10,000 nucleotides of DNA from Chloroflexota bacterium (GCA_020353135.1 CP070688.1:2704779-2714778); one strand, 5' to 3'. Positions 1-6,965 are shown, counted from the stretch's first letter. Notes: generated by a model from the letters alone, not told the origin. Made by a program: numbers and translations.

Positions 1-307
1 CGCCAAGGAAGTGAAAATCGGCCACGTAACCTTCGACCACGTCCAGCAGGTTCACTAGGCCATAAAATACAAAGCCCCAGGCGACGGCGTAATGGAATAG
101 CGACGCAATCCGGCGTCGGTGGATGATGCCACCCTGATTCAGCAGGGCTATCAAAGAGTCGACGACGAAACGACCTTTAGAATCGATGGTGATCTGGCCC
201 TGGCCGCGCAGGATCGTCCGGATCATCCGGCCGAAAGTCACATAGGCGGCATAGAGAGCGATAACGGCCAAAACAAAGAAGAGGACTTTTTCGACGGTTG
301 TGAGCAT
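1..307 (-). CDS. Membrane-bound (Fe-S)-binding oxidoreductase, HdrD/GlpC-like, N-terminus only (partial)
   Basis: The first 102 residues are visible, starting MLTTVEKVLF; the gene continues past the left edge. Residues about 8-25 form a membrane helix, followed by a basic, polar stretch (GRMIRTILRGQGQ) and a second hydrophobic segment at about 68-90 (SLFHYAVAWGFVFYGLVNL) with His72 as a possible haem or quinone-site ligand. This layout matches the cytochrome-b/NarI-like membrane domain at the N-terminus of long Fe-S oxidoreductases related to heterodisulfide reductase. In that family, CCG cysteine motifs and 4Fe-4S ferredoxin motifs follow further on; they would lie outside this window, so the Fe-S assignment is by family resemblance only. 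The start is ATG at 307-305, with a GAGGAG ribosome binding site 3 nt upstream, which is a short spacing. The gene is divergent from the glycosidase gene. An unrelated two-helix membrane protein cannot be excluded. Confidence 0.6.
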   Translation of the reverse strand, partial: MLTTVEKVLFFVLAVIALYAAYVTFGRMIRTILRGQGQITIDSKGRFVVDSLIALLNQGGIIHRRRIASLFHYAVAWGFVFYGLVNLLDVVEGYVADFHFLG

Positions 308-310
308 GAT

Positions 311-316
311 CTCCTC
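311..316 (-). promoter_or_regulatory. Shine-Dalgarno site GAGGAG
   Basis: The minus strand reads GAGGAG, then ATC, then the ATG at 307-305. The 3-nt spacing is short, but no other purine-rich site lies close, and the encoded helix begins directly after this ATG. The site supports this start. Confidence 0.5.
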
Positions 317-483
317 GTTCCTGACAACACGATAGAATCGCGCCGGAACACACCCGGTCGGCGATTACCCGCAACTAGCGAAAGTTTATCATAGTTAGAA
401 TGGCCTCACAAAGCGGCCACCGGCCAGCGTATACTAGACGGAGAGTTGAAATTAGCCGCGCATAAGACGCCGGGTCATCGGGG

Positions 484-505
484 TGAGGTATAATTGCGAG
501 CCATG
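484..505 (+). promoter_or_regulatory. Overlapping start signals of the glycosidase gene: GAGG ribosome site, TATAAT box, TTG and ATG starts
   Basis: GAGG (485-488) stands 5 nt before a TTG codon (494-496), a normal spacing for initiation at TTG. The same bases run into a perfect TATAAT hexamer (489-494). If that hexamer is a -10 box, transcription would begin near 500-503, at the in-frame ATG (503-505), giving a nearly leaderless mRNA. No TTGACA-like -35 box is found at 16-18 bp spacing. The two readings exclude each other and differ by three residues (MRA). Confidence 0.35.
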
Positions 506-1870
506 TCTGGCAAGTCGAGAGTGTCCCTTGTTTTGATCGGGTCTCTAGCTGCGATAATGCTGCTGATTGCCCTATGGCCCGACGCCTCTTCCCTGTACGA
601 TTTGACGGGCGAAGAAGCGCTGCCAGGGCAGCTGCGCGGCGTCGTGCATTGGATATATACGGCCATCCGTCCCCAGCCCGATCTGGCGCCGGGCGCCCAA
701 GTCGCCCATGCGGACGTCAGACCATACGGCATGAACACCTTCCTGCAGCAGGAAGTACTGCCCGAGGTCAGGGAAGAGAGCCTCAGCATGTTGAACGAGG
801 CCGGATTCGGCTTCATCCGCCAGCAGTTCGCTTGGGAAGACATCGAAGTCCACGGCAAGGACGATTTTGTGGACCGGCGAAACGATCCGGCCGGCGTGGA
901 CGCCTGGGCCAAGTATGACAACATCGTCGATCTGGCCGAACAGAACAATATCGAAATTATCGCCCGCCTGGATAACCCGCCGGCCTGGTCGCGGGTTATG
1001 ACTGATACGATAGGTACCCATGCGCCGCCTGACGACTTTGACGACTACGGCGATTTTGTCGATGCGGTTGTCGAGCGTTACCGCGGCCGGATTACTTACT
1101 TCCAGCTCTGGAACGAACCGAATATCTATCCGGAATGGGGTGAGCAACTGGTCGATCCAGAAGCCTTCGCCGAGCTGTTGTGCACCGGCTACGAGCGGGC
1201 TAAGGAAGCCAATCCCGATGCGATCATCTTGGCTGGGGCCTTATCGCCAACCATCGCCCTAGACGGCCGCGATCTCAACGATCTGATCTTCTTACAGCGC
1301 ATGTACGCGGCCGGAGCCGGGGAGTGTTTCGATATCTTGTCGGCCCAGGGCTACGGATTGTGGTCTGGTCCGACAGACCAGCGCCTGCGGCCTACCGTCA
1401 TCAATTATCCGCACGCCATGCTGCTGCGCGACGTCATGGTCCAGAATGGTGATGCAGCCAAGCCGATATGGATCAGCGAAGCTGGATGGAACACCGTGCC
1501 CGCGGGGATGGCCGATCCATATGGCCGGGTCAATGCCGAACAACAGGGCCGCTACGCCGTTGAGGCTTACCAGCGCGCCCAGGCAGACTGGCCCTGGGTC
1601 GGGGTGATCAATTATTGGTTCTTCAAGCGCGCCTCCGACGCGGAGATCGACCAGCCCTGGTATTACTTCCGTCTGCTGGAACCCGACTTCACGCAGACGC
1701 CGGCCTGGGGCGAATTGGCCGACTACGCCTCTGGATCCGATGCCCGGCAAGTGGAGAGCCAGACTGGTCTTGCCGGCGCCTGGCAGTCGCTGAGGCCGGC
1801 CCTGGCCCTGGTCAGCGGCGCCATCCTGTTCTTCTTGCTGCTCCGCTTCCTTTCGCCCAGCCCAACATGA
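494..1870 (+). CDS. Membrane-anchored clan GH-A (GH39/GH5-like) glycoside hydrolase-like protein
   Basis: 458 residues from TTG 494, or 455 from ATG 503. Residues about 10-28 are a signal anchor (SLVLIGSLAAIMLLIALW) and 435-451 a C-terminal membrane helix, so the catalytic domain should lie outside the cytoplasm and be tethered at both ends. The middle looks like a TIM-barrel glycosidase: YFQLWNEPN puts the putative acid/base Glu at 208 (end of strand 4), and WISEAGWN puts the putative nucleophile Glu at 329 (end of strand 7). This is the arrangement of retaining clan GH-A enzymes. NPPAW (161-165) and VINYWFF (371-377) are also typical barrel segments. The substrate cannot be read from sequence; GH39 and GH5 are the nearest families I recognise. 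Its TGA stop overlaps the ATG of the next gene, so the two are translationally coupled and probably act on the same surface glycan. Confidence 0.8.
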   Translation: MRAMSGKSRVSLVLIGSLAAIMLLIALWPDASSLYDLTGEEALPGQLRGVVHWIYTAIRPQPDLAPGAQVAHADVRPYGMNTFLQQEVLPEVREESLSMLNEAGFGFIRQQFAWEDIEVHGKDDFVDRRNDPAGVDAWAKYDNIVDLAEQNNIEIIARLDNPPAWSRVMTDTIGTHAPPDDFDDYGDFVDAVVERYRGRITYFQLWNEPNIYPEWGEQLVDPEAFAELLCTGYERAKEANPDAIILAGALSPTIALDGRDLNDLIFLQRMYAAGAGECFDILSAQGYGLWSGPTDQRLRPTVINYPHAMLLRDVMVQNGDAAKPIWISEAGWNTVPAGMADPYGRVNAEQQGRYAVEAYQRAQADWPWVGVINYWFFKRASDAEIDQPWYYFRLLEPDFTQTPAWGELADYASGSDARQVESQTGLAGAWQSLRPALALVSGAILFFLLLRFLSPSPT

Positions 1871-3828
1871 GCCGGCTGACGGAGCGACGTTACGCCACAG
1901 CAGCCATGGTCGTTCTTCTCTTGCTGGCGGCCGCCCTGCGTTTTCACCTTCTGGAAGTCCAATCTTTTTGGAACGACGAGGGCAACAGCGCCAGGTTGAG
2001 CGAACGATCGTTGGCCCTGATCGTCGAGGGTACGGCTAGCGACATCCATCCGCCGCTCTACTACGTGCTTCTGCGCGGCTGGCGAGAGGTGGTAAGTGAG
2101 ACAGAGTTTGGCCTGCGGGCGCTTTCGGCCTTTTTGGGCGTCGGTCTCGTGGCCGCCGTTTACAGCCTGGGTCGCCAGTTGGCTGGGCCAATCGGCCACG
2201 GCGCAGCGATCGCCGGCGCTTTTGTGGCGGCCGTGAATCCGGCCCTCATCTACTACAGCCAGGAAGCCCGCATGTACGAGTTACTGGCCTTTCTGGCGCT
2301 GATTTCTACCCTGTTGCTTGTGCACTTCTTGGGCCATAAGTCGCGACGGTTTGGCCCGGCCATCGCCTTTGTGGTCGTGACGGCGGCCGGCCTTTACACC
2401 CACTACTTCTATCCGGCCGTTCTTTTCGCCCAGAATATGGTCTTCGGCATCTGGCTCTATGACCAAACGCGCTCTGGCAAGAAGCGGCTGTGGCCCGAAG
2501 CGCGGGCCTGGCTGCTCATGATGCTGACGACTCTTTTGCTGTACGTGCCCTGGCTTCCGATCTTCTTCAGGCAAACCGGTGGACGCGAAGGCAGCCGGCC
2601 CGCGCCCGGCGTCTTTCTAGAAGATAGCGCAACCTGGCTGACGGCTGGCCCAACCGGATCTCCTGAAGCTTCGGTCATCACATTGCTGGCCTTTTTCCTG
2701 TTGGCAGCGACCGGCGCTTATTTCGGCCGAACTGTCAAGCGATCCGGGTTGCGCTACACGACCACGCTACTCTCGATGGCCTTCGTCCCACTGCTGACGA
2801 TGTGGCTGATCGGCGCTACGCAGCCAGCTTTTTTCAAATTCATGCTGGTGATCATCCCGCCCCTGTGCCTGTTGGCTGGCGCCGGTTGGTGGTGGGGCTG
2901 GCATGACGGCGTTCCGGAAAAATCTTCCATAGTGGATACAGGTCCATCGGTCGGCAAGATTATGCGACGACTGGTGGTCATCATTCTGGCCCTTCCGATC
3001 GTCTGGGGCTCATACCAGGCGCTGCGCAACATGTACTATGAACCCAATTACGCCCGGGCCGACTACCGGGCCATGGCCGCCCAAGTCGCGGTCGAAGCCC
3101 ATCCTAACGCGGCCGTGGTGCTCAACGCGGCCAACCAGTGGGAGGTCTTCACTTACTACCATCAGGATGGCGCGCCCGTTTTCCCAATTCCGCGCGGCTA
3201 CCCCGACCCTGCGATCATCGACGATGAATTGAGCGATATCATCGCCAATCATGGCCGAATCTATGCGATTTTCTGGGGCGAAGGCCAGCGCGATCCCCAG
3301 CGCTTGGTCGAGCGATGGCTAGACGCCAACGCCTTCAAGGCTCGCGAGGAATGGGTCGGCGACGTGCGCTTTGTCACCTACGCCGTGGCCGGCGAACCGG
3401 CCGGGAAGTTGGTCGAGGCGCCTGACCTGAGGTGGGCCGACGCCATCCAGTTGGCGAGCTTCACTCTCAGCACGACCGAGTTGCCGGCCGGCGACATCGT
3501 ACAGGTCGCCCTCTCTTGGCAAAGCGACCGGCCGCTATCTGAGCGATACAAGGTATTTTTGCACTTGGTCGACAGCCAAGGGCGGATCGTCGCCCAACGG
3601 GATAGCGAACCGGGAGGCGGGCTGGCCTTGACCACCACCTGGCAACCGGGCAAAACGATCGTCGACAATCACGGTTTGTTGGTCCCGCCCGGGACGCCCA
3701 GCGAAGAATATACGCTGTTGCTGGGTCTTTACGAATTGGCCGATCCGGCCGCCCGGCTCATGGTTGAAACTTCCGAGGGATCTACTGACGCCGTTCCCTT
3801 AGGGACGATAATAGTCAACGAGGGCTAA
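1867..3828 (+). CDS. GT39-type (PMT/ArnT-like) polytopic glycosyltransferase with C-terminal beta-sandwich domain
   Basis: 653 residues. The frame is open from 1615, but the real start is the ATG at 1867, which overlaps the preceding stop (ATGA) and begins MSRLTERRYA just before the first membrane helix. Roughly ten membrane segments span residues 11-385. Diagnostic GT-C features are the acidic pair Asp37-Glu38 in the first external loop (FWNDEGN), DIHPP at 59-63, and YSQEARMY at 130-137. Family members transfer a sugar from a polyprenyl-phosphate donor to protein or lipid on the outer face of the membrane. Residues about 390-510 form a soluble external region. Residues about 525-625 (from WADAIQLASF to TLLLGLYE) resemble a beta-sandwich module often appended to large Chloroflexota envelope proteins. 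Acceptor and donor are unknown. The tight coupling to the glycosidase suggests joint work on an envelope glycan. Confidence 0.85.
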   Translation: MSRLTERRYATAAMVVLLLLAAALRFHLLEVQSFWNDEGNSARLSERSLALIVEGTASDIHPPLYYVLLRGWREVVSETEFGLRALSAFLGVGLVAAVYSLGRQLAGPIGHGAAIAGAFVAAVNPALIYYSQEARMYELLAFLALISTLLLVHFLGHKSRRFGPAIAFVVVTAAGLYTHYFYPAVLFAQNMVFGIWLYDQTRSGKKRLWPEARAWLLMMLTTLLLYVPWLPIFFRQTGGREGSRPAPGVFLEDSATWLTAGPTGSPEASVITLLAFFLLAATGAYFGRTVKRSGLRYTTTLLSMAFVPLLTMWLIGATQPAFFKFMLVIIPPLCLLAGAGWWWGWHDGVPEKSSIVDTGPSVGKIMRRLVVIILALPIVWGSYQALRNMYYEPNYARADYRAMAAQVAVEAHPNAAVVLNAANQWEVFTYYHQDGAPVFPIPRGYPDPAIIDDELSDIIANHGRIYAIFWGEGQRDPQRLVERWLDANAFKAREEWVGDVRFVTYAVAGEPAGKLVEAPDLRWADAIQLASFTLSTTELPAGDIVQVALSWQSDRPLSERYKVFLHLVDSQGRIVAQRDSEPGGGLALTTTWQPGKTIVDNHGLLVPPGTPSEEYTLLLGLYELADPAARLMVETSEGSTDAVPLGTIIVNEG

Positions 3829-3862
3829 AGGCCGCCGGGCATAAACTACCAGGCCAGGCAGA

Positions 3863-4852
3863 TCACAAAAACAGGTTCTCGCCGTACGCGAAGAGGGCCG
3901 GCGCGCCGCCGGTATGCCAGAATAGGATGCGCTCACTGGGCTGGAACATACCCCTGGCGATCAAATCCAGTAGACCACCCATTGCCCGGCCAGTGTAAAC
4001 CGGATCGAGGGCGATGCCTTCCAGGCGGCCGACAAGATCGATGGCCCCTCGCTCGAGGTCTCCCAGGACGCCATAACCACCGCCCAGATAGTCGGCGTTA
4101 ACCTCGACCCGATCTACCAGCGACGGCCGGTCCAGGCCCAGGAATTCGGCCGTCGACTCGGCCAGATCAGTGACCAGCGCTTTCAGTTCCAGCTCGGGAA
4201 CGTCGATGCTGATACCCAAGATACGCCCGCGAAAGCCATAGACGTGGGCGCCCAGGACCATGCCGGCCTGGGTGCCAGCGCTGCTGCTGGCCACGACCAT
4301 CACGTCGACCGACTCTTCAGCCTCCGCCAATTGGTCGATCGCCTCTTTCATGGCCAGCACGTAGCCGGTGGCGCCCACGGCATTGGAACCGCCCTTGAGC
4401 ACGATGTACGGCCGGCGGCCGGCGGCCTCCAGCGCTTCGGCCGTCTCGGCCATGACCTTTTCAGGGGGTCGATCACCCGCCCAACACAGCTCGCTGCCCA
4501 AGAGCCGATCCAGGAGCAGATTACCGCCCAATTCTTGCGGCGCCTGGCCGCGCAGCACCAGCGAACAGCCCAGGCCGTTCTGAGCAGCGGCGGCCGCCGT
4601 TTGGCGGCAATGGTTGCTCTGCGGGCCGCCGGTCGTGATCAGGTGATCCTTTCCTTGAGCCATGGCATCGGCCACCAGGAATTCCAATTTGCGGACCTTG
4701 TTCCCGCCTAGCGCCAGGCCGGTCTGGTCATCGCGCTTTACAAGGAGCTGCGGGCCGCCCAGGTGAGACGACAGGCGGTCCATGCGCTCAATGCGCGTCG
4801 GTAAATGGGCTAGATTAGCGCGATCAGGAAAATTCGGTTTCACGAGACCCAT
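3863..4852 (-). CDS. dcyD: D-cysteine desulfhydrase (PLP-dependent, ACC deaminase family)
   Basis: 329 residues, the usual length for this fold-type II PLP family. The enzyme should split D-cysteine to pyruvate, H2S and ammonia in the cytosol. LALGGNKVRKLEF contains the PLP lysine, Lys52. TTGGPQSNH places Ser79 where ACC deaminase has its key serine, and DPVY gives Tyr286. The residues that separate the two activities, Glu295 and Leu322 in ACC deaminase, are Thr287 (DPVYTG) and Thr314 (HTGGAPALF) here, with the same 27-residue spacing. This is the desulfhydrase pattern. The gene stands alone, converging on the GT39 gene with a 34-nt gap and divergent from the phosphoesterase gene. The ATG at 4852 has AAGG directly abutting it; a GTG three codons later (4843-4841) has the same AAGG at 9 nt and may be the true start. 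No sulfur-metabolism neighbours are visible. Activity on other beta-substituted D-amino acids is possible. Confidence 0.85.
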   Translation of the reverse strand: MGLVKPNFPDRANLAHLPTRIERMDRLSSHLGGPQLLVKRDDQTGLALGGNKVRKLEFLVADAMAQGKDHLITTGGPQSNHCRQTAAAAAQNGLGCSLVLRGQAPQELGGNLLLDRLLGSELCWAGDRPPEKVMAETAEALEAAGRRPYIVLKGGSNAVGATGYVLAMKEAIDQLAEAEESVDVMVVASSSAGTQAGMVLGAHVYGFRGRILGISIDVPELELKALVTDLAESTAEFLGLDRPSLVDRVEVNADYLGGGYGVLGDLERGAIDLVGRLEGIALDPVYTGRAMGGLLDLIARGMFQPSERILFWHTGGAPALFAYGENLFL

Positions 4853-4937
4853 CCTTACCGTACGCTCGTCATCGGACGTTCGTCCGGGCTACGAAATAAA
4901 TGCGCGCAGAGAGCCGGCCGCTGGACGATCGGGCTAT

Positions 4938-4978
4938 TTGGTACCCGCCGCGCCGGACTTATAATTGGAGTCAAGTCC
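4938..4978 (+). promoter_or_regulatory. Putative sigma-70-type promoter with inverted repeat (possible operator) for the metallophosphoesterase gene
   Basis: TTGGTA (4938-4943) and a perfect TATAAT (4960-4965) are separated by 16 bp, which predicts a transcription start near 4972 and a 5' leader of about 30 nt before the TTG start at 5001. An inverted repeat, GGACTT (4955-4960) and AAGTCC (4973-4978), brackets the -10 box and predicted start with a 12-nt centre. A regulator binding there would block the promoter. The operator role is inference. Confidence 0.5.
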
Positions 4979-4988
4979 TAGTGCGACA

Positions 4989-4993
4989 TGAGG
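4989..4993 (+). promoter_or_regulatory. Ribosome binding site TGAGG deciding a TTG start
   Basis: TGAGG at 4989-4993 lies 7 nt before the TTG at 5001. The next in-frame ATG is only at 5070 (residue 24). The site therefore favours TTG 5001 as the start of the phosphoesterase. It sits inside a 12-codon ORF that begins at ATG 4988. Confidence 0.5.
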
Positions 4994-5000
4994 TTAATCC

Positions 5001-6242
5001 TTGACGAACCAGCTGAAACAAAGTGAGTATCCGCCAGAAGATGTCCTTGTCAAGAGCGGTCTGCACCGGATGTTGGTGCTCTTCCACGGTCCGGCCGATT
5101 GGCCAGCTTGGCAAGTACTCCTGGCACTCTTAATTCCACTGGCGGCCGTCGTTCTGGCCTGGACAGCGATCTCCAGCCAGTTTGGGTTAGGGCTGCTGGC
5201 GGCCGGTTTGTTGGCTCTATTCTTCTTCGCCGACGCACTGCTCTTGCGAAGCCTGCCGCGGCGGGGCGTCTCCTATGGGCCCTGGCAGTCCCAGTTATTT
5301 GCTTTGACCATTCCGCGAACGACGGTAGCCCTTGCCTGCAGCCTGATCGCCGTCTTGCTGGGGCCGTTTTGGGGATTTTCGGCCCTGTTAGGCTTGCAAC
5401 TACTGGGATCGGCCACCCTGGTCTATGGAACGCTCGTCGAACCTTTCCGCCTGGGATTGACATACCTTACCGTGGAGACGGACCGCCTGGCGGCCGAGGA
5501 CGAACCGATCAGGATCCTGCACATCAGCGACCTGCACGTAGAGCGCCTGACTCGTCGCGAAGAGCAGCTATTGGCGATGCTAAAGGATGTTGAGGTCGAC
5601 ATCATCTTGATCACCGGCGATTATCTGAATCTGTCCTATGTCCGCGATCACCAGGCCCAGGACGACGTCAGACATTTGCTGGCCCAAATATCGGCCCCTT
5701 ATGGCGTCTATGCGACCCTGGGCAGCCCGCCAGTTGATCAGCGGAATGTGATCCCGCCCTTGTTCGATGATTTGCCAGTTCTTCTATTGGTCAACGAAAG
5801 TCGGCTGGTCGAGCTGGATGGCGGCCGCCGCTTGGTCTTGCTGGGCTTAGATTGCAGTCACCACCTGGCCACCGATGCCATGGCGCTGGACCGGCTAATG
5901 TCCACCTCGCCAAACGGCATGCCCAGCGTCTTAATGTATCACGCGCCCGACCTGATGCCCGAGGCGGCCGCGCACGATATTGACCTCTACCTGTGCGGCC
6001 ATACCCATGGCGGGCAAGTGCGCTTGCCGATCATCGGAGCCGTATTGACCAGCTCCCAATTGGGGAAACGCTACGAAATGGGGCTTTATCAAGAAGGTCG
6101 GACCCACATGTACGTGAGCCGCGGCGTTGGACTGGAAGGCTTGAGCGCGCCGCGCGTCCGCTTTCTGGCGCCGCCCGAAATCACCTTGATAACCGTTCAC
6201 GGTCGCCGGTCAGCCTCTGACAGGCAAGCCGATTTGAATTAG
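5001..6242 (+). CDS. Membrane-anchored calcineurin-like metallophosphoesterase (YkuE/LpxG-like) with altered GNHD motif
   Basis: 413 residues from TTG 5001. Residues about 37-82 hold two membrane helices and about 103-146 two more, followed by a catalytic domain from about 168. Metallophosphoesterase motifs appear in order: HISDLHV (Asp177, His179), TGDYLN (Asp207), MYHAPD (His314) and CGHTHGGQ (His334, His336). These are the dinuclear metal ligands of the family, which hydrolyses phosphodiesters or pyrophosphates such as UDP-diacylglucosamine or other lipid-linked substrates. The expected GNHD/GNHE motif between the second and fourth blocks is replaced by GSPP (241-244, in YATLGSPPVD). The bridging Asn ligand and the catalytic His are therefore missing, so activity may be reduced, altered or lost. 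Everything else is well preserved and the frame is intact, which argues against simple decay. It has its own promoter; the next gene begins about 220 bp downstream. Confidence 0.8.
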   Translation: MTNQLKQSEYPPEDVLVKSGLHRMLVLFHGPADWPAWQVLLALLIPLAAVVLAWTAISSQFGLGLLAAGLLALFFFADALLLRSLPRRGVSYGPWQSQLFALTIPRTTVALACSLIAVLLGPFWGFSALLGLQLLGSATLVYGTLVEPFRLGLTYLTVETDRLAAEDEPIRILHISDLHVERLTRREEQLLAMLKDVEVDIILITGDYLNLSYVRDHQAQDDVRHLLAQISAPYGVYATLGSPPVDQRNVIPPLFDDLPVLLLVNESRLVELDGGRRLVLLGLDCSHHLATDAMALDRLMSTSPNGMPSVLMYHAPDLMPEAAAHDIDLYLCGHTHGGQVRLPIIGAVLTSSQLGKRYEMGLYQEGRTHMYVSRGVGLEGLSAPRVRFLAPPEITLITVHGRRSASDRQADLN

Positions 6243-6366
6243 ATCTGCTAACGCGAGCGGAGGAGAGAGATTCTTCTGAAGCGGCTCGCCCGGCGACCCC
6301 AAATGCCAGGCTCCTGATATTTGCAAAGCGTAAGAACCTGACGGCTCCGCAACTCCCGGCCCATTC

Positions 6367-6436
6367 TTGACGTAGTTGAATAGTGAGGTGAGATAATCAG
6401 CCCAACCCGGGTCGACGGTTCGCTCGGGTGTTTGGG
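6367..6436 (+). promoter_or_regulatory. Possible promoter and 5'-leader stem-loop of the yccF-like gene
   Basis: TTGACG (6367-6372) and GATAAT (6392-6397) could serve as -35 and -10 boxes, but the 19-bp spacer is longer than ideal. Just downstream, 6401-6409 (CCCAACCCG) can pair imperfectly with 6425-6436 (CGGGTGTTTGGG) around a 15-nt loop, with two bulges. This would place a hairpin at the very 5' end of the transcript. The rest of the 6243-6465 gap shows nothing I recognise. Confidence 0.3.
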
Positions 6437-6465
6437 AAATATTGACAAGGGATCAAAGACAAGAA

Positions 6466-6900
6466 ATGACGACAACTGCGGTTAAGACGAATATCAGACA
6501 GCCAGTGCGACAATTGCCATTCATCCTACGAGTGATATGGTTCTTTGTCCTGGGTTGGGAACTTACCGGCGCCTGGATTTTGATCGCCTGGGCGCTAAAC
6601 ATGACTATCATCGGCCTGCCGTTAGGCTTGTGGATGATCAACCGCGTTCCGCAAGTTCTCACGCTGAAGGCTAAGTCTGGCCAGTGGGAGACCGATTTGG
6701 CCACGGGAAAGACGCGTTACGTCCCGGCCGGGCAGGCGCCCTGGTTGGTGCGAGCGGTCTACTTCGTGTTCGTCGGCTGGTGGCTGAGTCTTCTGTGGGC
6801 GGCCGTAGCCTGGCTGCTGTGCATTACGATCATCGGGCTGCCGCTGGGCATCTTGATGCTGCACAGCCTGCCGGCCGTCACGACCCTTCAGAGAAACTAG
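6466..6900 (+). CDS. yccF: YccF-type inner membrane protein with two DUF307 repeats
   Basis: 144 residues from ATG 6466 (MTTTAVKTN). The frame is open to a TTG at 6442, but the family usually starts with a short polar N-terminus like the one after the ATG. The protein is an internal duplication. Repeat 1, about residues 17-64, has LGWELTGAWILIAW then MTIIGLPLGLWMINRVPQVLTL. Repeat 2, about 93-141, has VGWWLSLLWAAVAWLLC then ITIIGLPLGILMLHSLP. Each repeat supplies two hydrophobic segments joined around the conserved TIIGLPLG turn, giving about four membrane segments. Repeats are linked by a polar stretch (KAKSGQWETDLATGKTRYV). The molecular role of YccF proteins is not established, and no neighbour suggests one. 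The ribosome binding site is weak (AAGG 15 nt upstream of the ATG). Confidence 0.85.
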   Translation: MTTTAVKTNIRQPVRQLPFILRVIWFFVLGWELTGAWILIAWALNMTIIGLPLGLWMINRVPQVLTLKAKSGQWETDLATGKTRYVPAGQAPWLVRAVYFVFVGWWLSLLWAAVAWLLCITIIGLPLGILMLHSLPAVTTLQRN

Positions 6901-6924
6901 GTTTGGATACGCTGGCCGCCTAGT

Positions 6925-6965
6925 AGCCCGGTTTTGTAAACCGGTTCAGAATGCAATTCCGCGCT
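6925..6965. repeat. 41-bp double-hairpin repeat, copy 1
   Basis: This copy begins AGCCCGG and ends CCGCGCT. Hairpin A (6928-6944) has a perfect 7-bp stem, CCGGTTT with AAACCGG, around the loop TGT. Hairpin B (6949-6959) has a 4-bp stem, GAAT with ATTC, around GCA. It lies 24 bp after the yccF stop, in the gap between two convergent genes. It matches copy 2 at 32 of 41 positions. No T-run follows hairpin A, so a simple intrinsic terminator is not obvious. The placement is typical of REP-like or terminator-associated elements. Confidence 0.75.

Noticed and set aside
119..394. 91-codon plus-strand ORF opposite the Fe-S oxidoreductase gene
   Set aside because: It is highly polar with no family likeness and no ribosome site. 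The minus-strand frame encodes coherent membrane helices with a ribosome binding site.
572..1147. 191-codon minus-strand ORF opposite the glycosidase gene
   Set aside because: The plus frame carries clear catalytic motifs and membrane helices. The antisense frame has no recognisable feature.
1615..1866. N-terminal extension of the GT39 reading frame back to 1615
   Set aside because: This part lies in another frame inside the glycosidase C-terminus and encodes Arg/Pro/Gly-rich low-quality sequence. The ATG at 1867 overlaps the previous stop and directly precedes the first membrane helix.
3829..3862. Terminator between the convergent GT39 and desulfhydrase genes
   Set aside because: The 34-nt gap contains no stable stem followed by Ts. 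I found nothing specific there.
6928..6944. Intrinsic terminator after the yccF-like gene
   Set aside because: The 7-bp stem is good, but no T-tract follows on either strand. It is better described as part of the repeat element; a termination role remains possible.
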